From contig CM068367.1 in assembly GCA_034769895.1 (NCBI GenBank), positions 313,099,986 through 313,163,985 on the forward strand: a DNA stretch of 64,000 nt, in the 5' to 3' direction. Source of the DNA: Magicicada septendecula (lineage: Eukaryota > Arthropoda > Insecta > Hemiptera > Cicadidae). Every line of letters begins with the position of its first letter. Within the stretch, counting starts at the first letter, position 1. Below the pieces are notes generated by a model, which was not told where the DNA came from, did no database searches, and saw nothing but the letters and a program-made list of their open reading frames with translations. The position numbers and the translations under genes are program-made. Shown here in pieces: positions 49,460 through 60,536 of the stretch.

Positions 49460-49685
49460 CCAAAGACAATTACGAACTTACACATTGTAGCTGAAAATTT
49501 AAAGTTAAAAGTAAGGTAAGAAAGTTAGCCGTGCGGTTCAGTCCGGCATTATAAAAGGAAAACGTGCGAGAAGGGATCACGGAAGTCGAGCTACGTCTGG
49601 AATTACTTCAGGGGTTTGAATTATTCCTTAACCCGACAGAAGTTATGTTCACCATGTGGAAAGCAATTCAAAATTAAAATGTGTA
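49460..49685 (+). repeat. Dispersed repeat family R3, copy 2
   Basis: Relative of 13,540-13,755; carries GGAATTACTTCAGGGGTTTG and ACCCGACAGAAGTTATGTTC in the same order and spacing. Confidence 0.5.
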
Positions 49686-49904
49686 GAATAAAAAGTCTAG
49701 CAGTAAACTTTGACGTTTGGTTAAAGACAGTTCTAATTGGAATTGTGAGGCGCAATTAGTAGTTAGCTGGCAGCGTCAGATTATCATGTTCAACTGAATA
49801 CTGTCAACTTGTGTCTGACAGTCTAACGTTGCTTTTCTATTCAGTACCAGGTATTTTTTACTTAATGTATTACTTTTGGAGACAATACACACAGTATAAC
49901 ATTG

Positions 49905-50640
49905 AAGCGAGTTTTATTTGGTTCTACTTCTTCTTCTGATAGTCCCTATCCGTTTCGGATGTTGGATATCGTACAGAATATTTTAACTTTCTGTACTGTT
50001 GCACGGAATAAGTCAGTTGTATTCATGCCAAACCAGGTCCTTAAATTTCTCAGCCATGAGATTGTCGGTCGCGCAACTCCTCTCTTTCCAAGTACTTTTC
50101 TTTGTAGTACGGACTACAATAAGTAAAATCTCTGTTAATATCTCATGAGATATATCAGATACTGGAGCTTTCTTATCTTCACTGTTTTAATAACTTCCCT
50201 TTCTTTCTTCATCTTTCTAACAACTTCAACATTAGTTATATGTGCTGTCCATGAAATGGTCAGTACTCTACGGTAAAGCCACATTTCGAAGGATTCCAAT
50301 TGTTTAGTTGTGGCTTCAGTCAAAGTCCAACATTCTACGTCGTAGAAGAGGACCGAGAATACGTAGTAGCGTAAAAGTCTCATCTTTGTGTTTATTGTTA
50401 AATAAATAAACTGAATAAACTGATCATTCTAGTGTACACTGCTCTTGCCTTTTCAATTCTGCTCTTTATTTCTTGAGAGTGGTCCCATTGTTCATTGACT
50501 ATAGTACCAAGATATGTAAATTTGCTTACACATTCAACTGGCCTTTGGTTTACAGTGAACAATCTGGTTCTACAGTGAACCCTTCTGACTCTACAAGTCA
50601 ACGTACTCACCTTCCTACATATTTCTGAAGAGTCGATCAT
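49905..50640 (-). pseudogene. LINE reverse-transcriptase C-terminal relic
   Basis: Minus strand reads VSKFTYLGTIVNEQWDHSQ, IKSRIEKARAVYTRM, then after a frameshift near 50,400 MRLLRYYVFSVLFYDVECW and TLTEATTKQLESFEMWLYRR, then KIRKLQYLIYLMRY and a stop at 50,135. Coding similarity resumes as ISWLRNLRTWFGMNTTDLF and ends in ISNIRNG near 49,950. This is the standard end of an insect LINE ORF2 (FxYLGxxI, LYGxExWT, GHxMR-type motif, and the WLRNLRxWF tail). Stops and at least one frameshift make it inactive. Of the LINE relics here it is the best preserved. It is 5'-truncated at about 50,640. Confidence 0.85.
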
Positions 50641-50644
50641 TCGT

Positions 50645-51955
50645 GAAAAGAATCATTAGTTAATAATTAGTGAAGTATAATTGTAACAAAGTTTCATCGT
50701 GATTTAATTTTACGAGCGTGATTTAATTGTGATTTAATTTCAAATAGCGTGATTAAACTGTACATTATCTGTGTAATGTAACCTCAGTTATTAAACTGTC
50801 GCTGCCAACAACCTAACGGCTTTACACACAGCCATGGGAAACATGTAGTCACATACAATTGGGAGCAAAATTTAGTAGTTTCTAATGTCTACAAGTGATT
50901 TTCTATATAACATATACACAAATACACGAACATACGCCTAATAAAATAAACGTAAATTGACTTGTCTGTTGTTTTCTCGCACGGCACTTGGTGAAACATT
51001 ATTAAGAGTTATTAAAATCAATTAGCATTTGGAAACTGTTTGACAGTAACTTTATTTTTAAACTCTGATAATCCTTTCTACTTTTAAATCTGCTCCAGAG
51101 AGAATTTGATCTTACAGTGTATAATATTATTTTTTCTTTATAACTCTTGATATTTCATGCAGACATTATGTTAGTAAGTCAAATAATAATTACTTCTGCA
51201 AGTGAATTTTTCTTATTGTTATTACTATATTGATATAATATATAAAATGTTATTTTTGTAAACTAAAATTATTGCAAAATAGTTACTGAGTGTTTATTAT
51301 GATTAATAAGGGGAAATAGACTCGTGTACCATGAATATAATGTACGTAAAACTGATGCTAAAGTATTCACTTGCGTTAAAGATAAGTAGGCCTGTACAGA
51401 CTGCTTGACGCTTACACAACAAGTAGACTCAAGTAAAAAAATGGCACGGAACCATACCATTGCAATGAATTGAAACAGTGGCTTAAGTGTATCAATACAC
51501 TGAAACAGTGAATTAGTTTTATATTATATTACCCTCTTTCAAAACACATGAAATTTTAAAAAGTAAAGCAACGCACACTCTATTGTGCGGATTCTATTGC
51601 TGGTCGCGTTGAAATAAGGATATGAATCAGACAGAAATGTTGGAGATGAAACTTGTAAGGTCCGTCAGGGGTTTTTAGGGTAGATAGAGTACGCATAGGT
51701 AGAAGATACGAGACAAATTGAGTGTGGAACCAGTGGTTAAAATTACGAAGAGGTACAAGCAAAAATAACAGACTCGTCTTAACACAGTATCTCCTGAAAG
51801 AATTCCAAAGCTGGAAACGAACTATCGGCAAAAAGGAAAAGAAGTGTCGGTATACCAAGGATGAGGTGAAACCGTACCTCTTATGACTGGAAGGACCGAG
51901 AAAGAAGAAGATATGCACGGAAGCGTTCTTTCAAGCAGAGTTATCATTAATATCG
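50645..51955. other. Unassigned DNA
   Basis: No gene recognised. The 112-codon minus frame at 51,580-51,918 matches nothing I know. The stretch ACTTCTGCAAGT near 51,193 also occurs near 1,720, hinting at another scattered repeat. Confidence 0.35.
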
Positions 51956-51961
51956 TTCAGC

Positions 51962-52215
51962 TTCAAACAAACATACATTAAACATATGAAAGCATTACAT
52001 TCCATCACAGAATCCTCTTTTGCAAACTATCTTTTTGAAACAGACCACACATGCACAAACATCAAAAACAACATGGAAACCTACAGCTAAACACAACTGG
52101 CCGGAAACTAGACACACTCGATCAACTGGAAGTATACACACCAAAACATATGGAAACAACATTATAAACGAACAAACACAAATTAAGTCACGCTATTTGA
52201 ACACATTACACAAAA
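51962..52215 (+). pseudogene. Penelope-like element: C-terminal GIY-YIG endonuclease relic
   Basis: In one frame FKQTYIKHMKALHS precedes SSFANYLFETDHTCTNIKNN and MET; after frameshifts come KLDTLDQLEVYTPKH and NIINEQTQIKSRYLNTL. This order matches the end of Penelope-like retroelement proteins. There the GIY-YIG nuclease region ends with segments of the form FxxRYKEHxxA, SxFAxHLxxxNH and KLNTLEQFEIY, then a NEQ-containing tail. The GIY-YIG catalytic motifs themselves and the reverse transcriptase are missing, so only about the last 80 residues remain. Identification is by motif order from memory, without a database search. Confidence 0.6.
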
Positions 52216-52590
52216 CACACACACACACAAAACAACGATCTTTCAAACAACGGCGCCATCTCTAAAAAGAGAACTGACGGCGCTGATAGTGGCGGCCTCT
52301 GATGAAACTCACAAAGCTGGCTCAGGCAATAAGGGAAATACTTTGTAATTCTTATATAATATAAAGTTCCGCGTCCGAATTGTGCTTTCAAATATAGGCC
52401 TATTTTTTTAATTGTATATTTATGCAATCTGTTAATACGTAACAATAAGCATAACTGTTGACAGAACACATGGCATTGAGGGGAATCAATTCAATAACTA
52501 GTTCTCTGTACAAGAATCTAAAATTGACATATTATGTACAATGCATTTAGAGTTTAAAGTCTAAATAAGTACAGCAGAAATGTTAATTTT
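52216..52590. other. Non-coding tail after the Penelope-like relic
   Basis: Begins with GGCGCCATCTCTAAAAAGAG and GACGGCGCTGATAGTGGCGG, a GC-richer patch likely belonging to the 3' end of the Penelope-like element. No complete hammerhead core was found. One TAGGCCTA lies at 52,395. Confidence 0.35.
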
Positions 52591-52595
52591 AATCT

Positions 52596-52961
52596 TTACA
52601 GTCTTGTCTTCAGGCTATTATATACCAGATTTATGACTAGAGGATTTGTGTGCTCTTCAAGCTGTTTCACATATCTTTCACCGAACATCGCCTTTGTCTG
52701 AACCTTTTCTATTGTAGCAATGTTGTATTTGCAACCAATTCCCCGAAGCTGTAAGCCGCATGTCTCACAGGTTTTCCAGACAGTATTGTAAACCAACAGA
52801 TTATTTCTCATTAACAGTACCGGTAATCGTTTTCTGCCCAGGAGCCAATAATGTTTGGGAAACTTGGTTGTTGGTTGTTTGGTTGTTTCCTCTTCATCCA
52901 AATGTGAATACGCCACGTAAACGCAAACGTTGGTGATATTCGGACTCATATTAGACAACAA
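52596..52961 (-). pseudogene. Jockey-type LINE reverse-transcriptase C-terminal relic with internal deletion
   Basis: A 121-codon frame reads KHYWLLGRKRLPVLLMRNNL, then LVYNTVWKTCETCGLQLRGI, then NIATIEKVQTKAM and ERYVKQLEEHTNPLVINLVY. These match jockey-clade LINE ORF2 ends (LIGRxSKLSLENKLLxYK, WTYGIQLWG, NIExIQRFQSK, then YxERxxxRLExHPNxLAxNL). The segment that normally lies between QSK and ERY (about 40-50 residues) is absent, so the copy has an in-frame internal deletion. The open frame survives without stops, which is unusual among the relics in this window, but it is far too short to be functional. Confidence 0.78.
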
Positions 52962-52964
52962 AGA

Positions 52965-54510
52965 CTCATGAATTCAAAGTGTAGAGTACACAACTGCAAT
53001 ACATGTGGAGAGTAATATTTTGGTTTCTCATATTGTTACATATGCGATCATGTATAAGGACGGCTTTTATAATGAATTGGTGAAATCTGCTGGTTTGTAA
53101 CATATTCAAACCTTTAATCAAAATAAGGTTAAACATAAGGGCGTCTTTTACATTAAAAGCATTCGGTTAATATGAAAAACTAACAGTATTATGCGAAGTA
53201 GAAGAAATCCGAAAAAAGTTTTTTATAACTATTTTAGAAGCTTCACATTTAATTCTGAGTTTTTGACTGCTGTAGAGTTGATAAAAGCAAAAGAACATCA
53301 CAAGTAGCCCTCCCACACTCATCGTCATTATTATCATTATCATCATTATTATTAGTGAATGACATCATCATTATCGTTACCACTTAACCTGCAATTGATG
53401 TCTGTAAGTAATGATACATTATAGCCTAAAATGTTTTACGCATGGGCACTTGGAAAAAGTTTTTGTAAACTGGAAAGTCACTTGTCTTTAAGATTGTAAG
53501 TATCATCCTGCTAATCAGTTACGAATTAATTCCTACATATATACTGATAATCTGTGTTGTATTTATACATGTATGTATGTTATCAACTTATAATATTCAC
53601 TACAATATTTTAAATATAATTATTTAAATATTTTCTTCTTATTTATTTTTTGTTTGTAGAAATACACGTCATCAACTAATTGACATTAATGTTTATTATT
53701 AACTTTTTGCAATTTTTAACGCACGTTAATTTTTTTTTACTTTACTAATTTATATTTTTTTTAATTGTCATATTTCTAAGAGTAGTTTCTAACATATCAT
53801 TCCATTTTCAAATTAGAATATTAGATGTGCTTAATTTTATTTTATTTTTTTTTGTGTGTGTTTTCGTACAGTCATATAAGGTAAAAGCCAGAAAACAGAT
53901 TTGTTAAAAGGAATACTGGAACGGTGGCTTGTTAAGCTAAGCAAAATGCTGATTTATGCTCACCTCGAATCCTCAATTCTCGATTCAGCAGTAACGTATG
54001 CACCATGCTGTATTTGCTGGTTCCATGTTTTCTTAATTCAGCTACTTCCAACTTAATTTGTAACAATGGAACGCTAATCACTTAATGTGAAAACCGCCAT
54101 AAAATCAGAAGACAAAATCCAGATGTATATATAATACAGTTTTTATGGAGTGAAGTATGCTAATGTTTAAATCTTTTGCTGCGTGGTACTATAATTCGTT
54201 ATCCAAATATTAATCATCTGGGTTATTACATTATAACAAAAATATTGTAACTATACCTGTTAAGAATACAACATTACGGAAAAATACTAACAGACATAGC
54301 CTATATGTTATCACACACAAAAATCACCTTGAAATGTAAATATTTAAAGTTCTCTATTCATATATTTGAAAATGATTATAGTTTTGGATTATTTCATTTA
54401 ATTTTCCCATTATTCCATATCGTTGTGCTGAATTGTAAGTTGTATCTTATCTAATTTTACTAGTAATAAATGTATATATGCACACAAATAATATACTAGT
54501 AATGCGCATA
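52965..54510. other. Unassigned AT-rich DNA
   Basis: No gene or structured repeat recognised. A TCATTATTATCATTATCATC-type simple repeat lies near 53,325-53,375. Confidence 0.35.
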
Positions 54511-54515
54511 TACAT

Positions 54516-55787
54516 GGGTATATGCGTCAGCTAAATCCGGAAAAAATTCAATTTGAATTTCCCGCCACATTTTACTTCAGAAGTAGTCGACTGTTGGCGT
54601 TTGGTAAGGCAGCTGTATGTGTAAGACGCGCATAACCTCAAAATGGGTGAGTGTGAGATCGAGTGCGGAATATAATCGACGAGCGGCAGTAATTGAAGCG
54701 ATCCGCGCCGGGCGTTCGCCGACCGAAATTATTCGCTTTTCGGGTACCCGCGATCGACCGTTTACGACATCGCGCAAAAGTATGCAGACGCGGAGAAATC
54801 CGAAGAAGGTTCCGCGAACCGTGCAAGGCAAAGCCATTCAAGAGAGAAGACTGCTAGGGCCCCAAATGAGCCAAAGGGCTCAAGAGCTCATTTCAGAAGA
54901 CCCAGGGGTCGCGCTTAGTAAATTGTCCACCACACTTGGGGTGAGTGAGGCCACCATGAGTCGAATCGCAGAAAAGGACCTGAGATATACGTCTTATGTG
55001 CTCAAGGTACGACAAATGCTGTCTGAGGCTGCCAAGGTCAAGAGAGTTGCCCGCTGCAATTTGCTTCTTTGTTCATTGAAGCACGAAGCTGCGGGTCGCC
55101 TCAGGTTTTTTCTGATGAAAAGATTTTTACTGTTGATGCAAAAGTGAACCGAAGAAACGACCGTTGGCTGGCGCATGATCCCGAGGATGTCCCTGTAGTA
55201 GCCTGGACGAAGTTTCCGGCCAGTGTTCACGTCTTAAGCGTCGTCTCCAGTGAGGGTGACATCATGCCGCCATATTTCTTTAAAAAGAGAGAAACCATCA
55301 CGATGGACGTTTACCTCCAGATTCTGAAAACTGTAGTGAAGCCATGGATGGAAACTGTGGCCTCCGGGAGACCGTACATCTTTCAACAGGACGGTGCACA
55401 TGCTCACACAAGCCATTTAGTGCAGAACTGGCTTTCGATAACGTGGACACATTCTGGTCTAAGGAATTCTGGCCTCTCAATAGTCCTGATTTAAACCCCC
55501 TTGATTGTTACGTTTGGGGCGTTATTGAAAGGGTGTCTAACAAGTCCAGGCACCCCAACGTGGCAACCCTTCAGGCCAGTATTGAGGCAGCATTCGCGGA
55601 TTTAGACAAGGAGCAGTTGAAGAGAGCGTGCTCGCGCTTCAGAACAAGGATCGAGGCAGTGATCACAGCAAAGGGGGGTTATATAGAATAAATATTACTG
55701 TTTTATATAAATAATAAATGATTAATATTATTGTTCTATTATTGTTTTAATAAACTGTTTCTTTGTCCGGATTTAGCTGACGCACCC
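54516..55787 (+). mobile_element. Tc1/mariner-type transposon with 19-bp inverted repeats
   Basis: TGCGTCAGCTAAATCCGGA at 54,523-54,541 recurs inverted at 55,766-55,784. A GGG precedes it at both ends (with ATAT inserted on the left: GGGTATATGCG against GGGTGCG). TA follows on the right; a clean TA duplication on the left is not seen. The element of about 1.27 kb is filled by one broken transposase gene. An AAATTCAA/TTGAATTT palindrome lies just inside the left end. Confidence 0.85.
54617..55691 (+). pseudogene. DD37D-type Tc1/mariner transposase pseudogene
   Basis: Reading order across frames begins with an N-terminal DNA-binding part. VIEAIRAGRSPTEIIRF comes first, with the helix-turn-helix continuation STVYDIAQKYAD in the next frame, and then EDLRYTSYVLKVRQMLSEAA. 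The catalytic part carries VFSDEKIFTVDAKVNRRNDR with the first Asp. It continues as PPYFFKKRETITMDVYLQIL, then FQQDGAHAHTS with the second Asp, then NSPDLNPLDCYVWGVIERV with the third Asp. After allowing for a one-base deletion near 55,442, 37 residues separate the second and third Asp, which points to the DD37D (maT-like) group rather than DD34D mariner or DD34E Tc1. Frameshifts lie near 54,735, between that and 54,830, at the T-run near 55,105 and near 55,442. All three catalytic Asp codons survive. The gene stops at 55,689-55,691. Confidence 0.85.
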
Positions 55788-55789
55788 TA

Positions 55790-56400
55790 TATATGTTTTA
55801 GTATAATATTCAATGATACATGTGAATAACAAGCACGTTCGTTGCCTAGCTGGAAATTCCACAGTAGCGTTTGTGTCAGTACCAAACAATGTAGCCTGTA
55901 AAGCTTCACTCTAAGCTTAACAAAAAAGAAATGATTCATGAGAATGTTGGTTATTGCTAGAGTTCAGTTTTTTGCAAACATAAACAAACGCAAACTAAAA
56001 GAATTCTACGAATTATTTTTCAAATTGACTTCCATCAAATTCCGTACATAATTTACAGACCTGTGCATCAACCAGATGAATAACCCGTCTTCTGCAAAAT
56101 ATTTTTTGCTAAAAAATGTGTTTGAGAGGGGAGTCCGAAGGCCCGAAATTTGCCCGGTTATAGAGCACTATAGTTACGTTTACAAGGGAAAAAAATTTGG
56201 CCATGACTTTTTTAGCTTCCTAACCTTTGCTATACAGGTTAACAGGGTTTTAACCTTTGGTTAACGTAGGTTTCCAAATATTGACATTTTCTCAGGTAAA
56301 GAATATTGTCTTACATGTAGTTCTACAATAATCTACATCCTATGATGAACGCAATCAAACTTACGTCAACATTATTTTAGATGTGAATACTAATAAATAA
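55790..56400. other. Unassigned DNA
   Basis: Between the transposon and the composite repeat. No gene recognised; the 62-codon frame at 56,076-56,264 has no known domain. Confidence 0.35.
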
Positions 56401-56932
56401 ATGAAGACACTTATTGATTTTGGTGAAGATCGGTTAAGGGAAAGGGGTAGTTTACCTGCAACGTTTTATGTCTTAACAAGAGTAAAGTACTTAATTTTGA
56501 TAAATAAAATATCCTGGAAAGAAGATCGTAATAATCCACTGTAGAAACGTAGATGAAATATCTATAAAAGAAGAGGCTAGTTGAAGGGGGTGGGTGTAAT
56601 TTTCTATAAATGAAAACGGTAGTTGAAGGGGGAGGGGATAATTTTTACTTCCATGTTCCATACGGAACTGAAAGTATGGTCATGGCGAAAAAAATCGTGT
56701 TTGAGATAACGGCTGATTCTAATGTACTACCCTCAAACATGAAGAAAAGTGTCTCTGTGTGTGTTTGTCTGTCTGTCTATCTGTCTATGTGTAGAATTTT
56801 ACTTCCATGTTCCATAAGGAAATGGAAGTATGGTGATGGCTAAAAAAATCGTGTTCGAGATAATTGCAGATTCTGATTGTAATACCCTCAAAACATGAAA
56901 AAAAGTATTTTTTCATAAAGTGTCTGTGTGTG

Positions 56933-56963
<31 letters not shown>

Positions 56964-57386
56964 GTGTAGATTTTTTTCTATGGCAAACGATAAGAACCGC
57001 AAATTCAAACAGAATCAAATAATTTTTTGCATACTGTCCTGAATTGTAGAGTGCTCAAGATCTGTTCATTTTGGTGAAGATCGGATAAGGGAAAGGGGTA
57101 GTTTACTAGCAGCACTTTATGTGTTTTAACAAGGGTAATTTTTCTTGTGACGAATGATAACTGCCGCACATTTAAACAGAATCAAATAATGTTTTGCATA
57201 CGTCCCTAATTTCTAGAGAACTCAAGGTCTTGTGATTTTGGTGAAGATCGATTAAGAATAAGGGGTAGTTTACCTGCAACGTTTTATGTTTTTATATGTG
57301 TACTACGTTATCGGCAACAAAGAAGTAGTTTAGTATTAAAATTCCTTCCCGGGCTGTCTGGCCACAGTCCAATTTTTTCTGCAAAA

Positions 57387-57427
57387 CCAGACGTTTCGGC
57401 AGTGCCATCGACTGTCACCATCAGTGA
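57387..57427 (-). ncRNA. Hammerhead-like motif, first tandem unit (one core change)
   Basis: Minus strand: stem I TCA, core box CTGATGG (57,418-57,424; canonical last A is G), stem II GACAG against CTGCC with one mismatch, then GAAAC and GTC, with stem I TGG. The core change predicts poor or no cleavage. The predicted cleavage position corresponds to 57,390. Confidence 0.6.
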
Positions 57428-57684
57428 AAATCGATGGTGCTAACGTGATGTTGTACACGTTAGTGACCACAGTACTGTGGTTAAGGTTGAAGCAAGAAGT
57501 AGCTTCTATGGAAATATTTCATTTCTAAAATGATTTAAAATATAAATTTTAGAACATGGAAGTCATGTATGGTTCTCCATACCGACATTTATTTATATGT
57601 CATGTGTACTACGTTGTCGGCAACAAAGAAGTAGTTTGTTGTTAAAATTCCTTCCCGGGCTGTTTGGCGTGGTTTTCTACAAAA

Positions 57685-57725
57685 CCAGACGTTTCGGCAG
57701 TGCTATCGACTGCCATCATCAGTGA
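57685..57725 (-). ncRNA. Hammerhead ribozyme motif, second tandem unit (intact core)
   Basis: Minus strand: TCA, then CTGATGA (57,716-57,722), an unpaired T, stem II GGCAG (57,710-57,714) fully paired with CTGCC (57,696-57,700) around a nine-base loop. GAAAC and GTC follow, with cleavage predicted after the C at 57,688, and TGG completes a three-base-pair stem I. Stem III is essentially AC/GT without a loop, the arrangement described for Penelope-like element hammerheads, which are thought to act as dimers. The homologous position in the neighbouring unit is 298 bp away. Confidence 0.75.
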
Positions 57726-57860
57726 AAATCGATTGCGCTAACGTGAGGTGGTATACGTTAGTGACTACAGTACTGTCGTTAAGACTGAAGAAAGAAGTAG
57801 TTTCTACGGAAATATTTCATTTCGAAAATGATTTTAAATGGTTCTCCATAACGATATTTT

Positions 57861-58715
57861 AAACACCGTTCACCTTATCCTGAATATGCATAATCCTTAT
57901 CATCAAACGGCATTCCTAACCTTACTCAAAATGTTTGAAAACCTCATTTCTTTATTTCACATCCTATCGCATGATAGTTCAAAAGTAATAGCAAAACTGA
58001 AATAGCATGTGTTGTTTCCGTTCCTTAATTTGCCACTTGAAACCAATATGCATACAAAACTCAGCTAGCTAAATTTCCTCCGCACATAAAATTTACATAA
58101 TTGATTATTAAAGGTAATACTCAAGATATTTTACGACACAGTGATCACCACTTATCAATGTTTAACTAAAATTTTACGAATGCTTACTGAGCGGGCATTA
58201 CTGAACCGGCAAAAATTCCCATATTTTTCTGTTCACGTATTGACATATGTATCTAACACAGTTTGTACTTATCATATCTTTAGCTTGTTTCATAGTTTTT
58301 AAATTTTTAAATTTGACAATATATTAAACATAATCCAAACTTACTGTGCAAGTCTGAAGGATGGTGCAAAAGTAGGTGTAAAAGTAAACAATATAAACGA
58401 ACGCTTTAGTAACACCTCCAGACAAGTAATTACACGAGAACCAGCAAAACTGTGATACATAAAAGAGAGACAGCTCAGTTACTGAACTCGTTATCTGAGA
58501 CGTAGAGGTGCAAACTTTTGTTAAGAAATAATCAAAGTTAACTTATTATCATTGTAGTTAATTGCATTTTAGCAGAAAGCAACAAGTATTTACTTCAGTT
58601 GTGATGTAATTATTCGACGAAGTTTTACTGCTCCACACAAGTAAAAATAAATTACTACAGTTAATTTTAGGAAACTGCACACCTAAGAGACGCTGTCTCT
58701 TAAACATTCTCAGCA
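57861..58715. other. Unassigned DNA between inverted R4 copies
   Basis: No gene recognised. Together with the (GT)n tract it forms the roughly 1.1-kb spacer between the two inverted composite repeats. Confidence 0.4.
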
Positions 58716-58717
58716 CC

Positions 58718-58858
<141 letters not shown>

Positions 58859-59165
58859 GCGTGTGAAGTAGATAAGAAAGCAAGATGTGAAGTGTCACAA
58901 AAAGTATAAAATACGCAACCTGTAGTGTTCAGGTCAGAAAATACACAACGACATTATTTAAATATTGATGCCTTATGGAGACAACATTTCGAAAATATCG
59001 GTATGGAGAACCATACATGACGTCCATGTTCTAAGATTTATATTTAAAATCATATTCGAAATGAAATATTTCCATAGAAACTACTTCTTTCTACTTATTA
59101 CTTCAGCCTTAACCACAGTACTGTGGACACTAACGAATACCACCTCACGTTTTCGCGCTCGATTT

Positions 59166-59206
59166 TCACTGATGATTGCAGTCGATGACACTGCCGAAAA
59201 GTCTGG
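59166..59206 (+). ncRNA. Hammerhead-like motif (third R4 unit)
   Basis: TCA, CTGATGA (59,169-59,175), unpaired T, stem II TGCAG/CTGCC with four pairs and one mismatch, then GAAAA in place of GAAAC, GTC (59,201-59,203) and TGG. The C-to-A change breaks the first stem III pair next to the core, so activity is doubtful. Its position within the repeat unit matches the two minus-strand motifs at 57.4 and 57.7 kb. Confidence 0.6.
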
Positions 59207-59465
59207 TTTTGCAGAAAACATTGGACTACGGCTAAACAGCCCGGGAAGGAATTTTAACAAAGACCTACTTATTTGTTGCCGATAACGTACTATACATATA
59301 AAAAATTCTCCCCTCCATCTTCAACTATAATTTTCATTAATAGAAAATTACCCGCACCCCGTTCACCTAACCTCTTCATTTATAGATATTTCATCTACGT
59401 TTCTACAGTGGATTATTATGAACTTCTTATCAGGATACTTTATTTATCAAAATTAAGTACTTTAC

Positions 59466-60445
59466 TCTTGTTAAAACATAAAACGTTGCAGGTAAACTAC
59501 CCCTTTCTCTAAACCGATCTTCACCAAAATCAACAGACCTTCAGTCCTCTACAATTCAGGGACGCATGAAAAAAATATTTGATTCTGTTTGAATGTGCGG
59601 CAGTTATCGTTCGTCATGAAAACATTTCTCTTGTTACAACATAAAATGTTGCAGGTAAACTACCCCTTTCTCTTAACCGATCTTCACCAAATTCAACAGG
59701 CCTTGAGTTCTCTACAATTCAGGAACGTGTGCAAACAATTATTTGATTCTCTTTGAACTTACGGCAGTTATCTTTCGTCATAAAAAAATTACCCTTGTTA
59801 AAACATAAAATCTTGCTGGTAAACTACCCCTTTCCCTTAACCGATCTTCAATAAAATCAATAGACCTTGAGTTTTCTATAATTCAAAAAGGTATGCAAAA
59901 ACGTAGTTGATTTTGTTTGAATTTACGGCAGTTATCGTTCGTCATATAAAAAATTACCCTTGTTAAAACATAAAATATTGCAGGTAAACTACGCTATTCC
60001 CTTAACCGATCTTCACCAAAACCAACAGATCTTGAGAACACTATAATTCAGGGCTGTATGCAAAACATTATTTGATTCTGTTTGAATTTGCGGCTCTTAT
60101 CGTTTGCCATAGAAACTACCCTTGTTAAAATATAAAATGTTCCTGGTAAACTACCCCTTTCCCTTAATCGATCTTCACTAAAAACAATAGGTCTTGAGAA
60201 CTCTACAATTCAGGGCTGTATGCAAAACATTATTTGATTCTGTTGGAATTTGCGGCTGTTATCCTTTGCCATAGGAAAAAAATTACCCTTGATTTTAAAA
60301 AAACGTTGCCGGTAAACTACCCCTTTCCCTTAACCGATATTCACCAAGAACAGTAGGTCTTGAGTACTCTATAAATCAGGACTGTATGCAAAACATTATT
60401 TGATTCTGTTTGAATTTGCGGCTGTTATCGTTTGCCATAGAAAAA
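59466..60445 (-). repeat. Six tandem units of about 165 bp
   Basis: The phrase AAAACATAAAAYGTTGCAGG recurs, with changes, at about 59,468, 59,633, 59,798, 59,957, 60,124 and 60,290 (plus-strand coordinates). Each unit also contains TACCCCTTTCYCTTAACCGA, a TCACCAAAAYCAACAG segment and TTTGAATTTRCGGCWGTTAT. Spacing is 159-167 bp. Units have diverged, so the array is not recent. Confidence 0.88.
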
Positions 60446-60536
60446 AATCTACAGACACATAGATAGACAGACAGACAGAGGGTAGTACAATCAGAATCTG
60501 CAATAATCTCGAACACGATTTTTTTAGGCTCACCAT

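Larger units (their letters stand above)
56405..57860 (+). repeat. Composite repeat family R4, copy with ribozyme tandem
   Basis: Order on the plus strand: one 165-bp-type unit (GGTGAAGATCGGTTAAGGGA), a linker (GTAAAGTACTTAATTTTGAT), palindrome-like ends (56,649-56,675 and 56,801-56,830), TCTG microsatellites, two more 165-bp-type units (57,075 and 57,240), and two direct copies of a ribozyme-bearing unit (57,298-57,590 and 57,604-57,850). The unit starts GTGTACTACGTTRTCGGCAA in both copies. Nested duplication of part of the element is evident. No protein coding was seen. It is inverted relative to 58,970-60,567. Confidence 0.78.

Noticed and set aside
52290..52330. CTGATGA after the Penelope-like relic, considered as a hammerhead
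   Set aside because: No GAAAC with a pairable stem II follows, so the core is incomplete.
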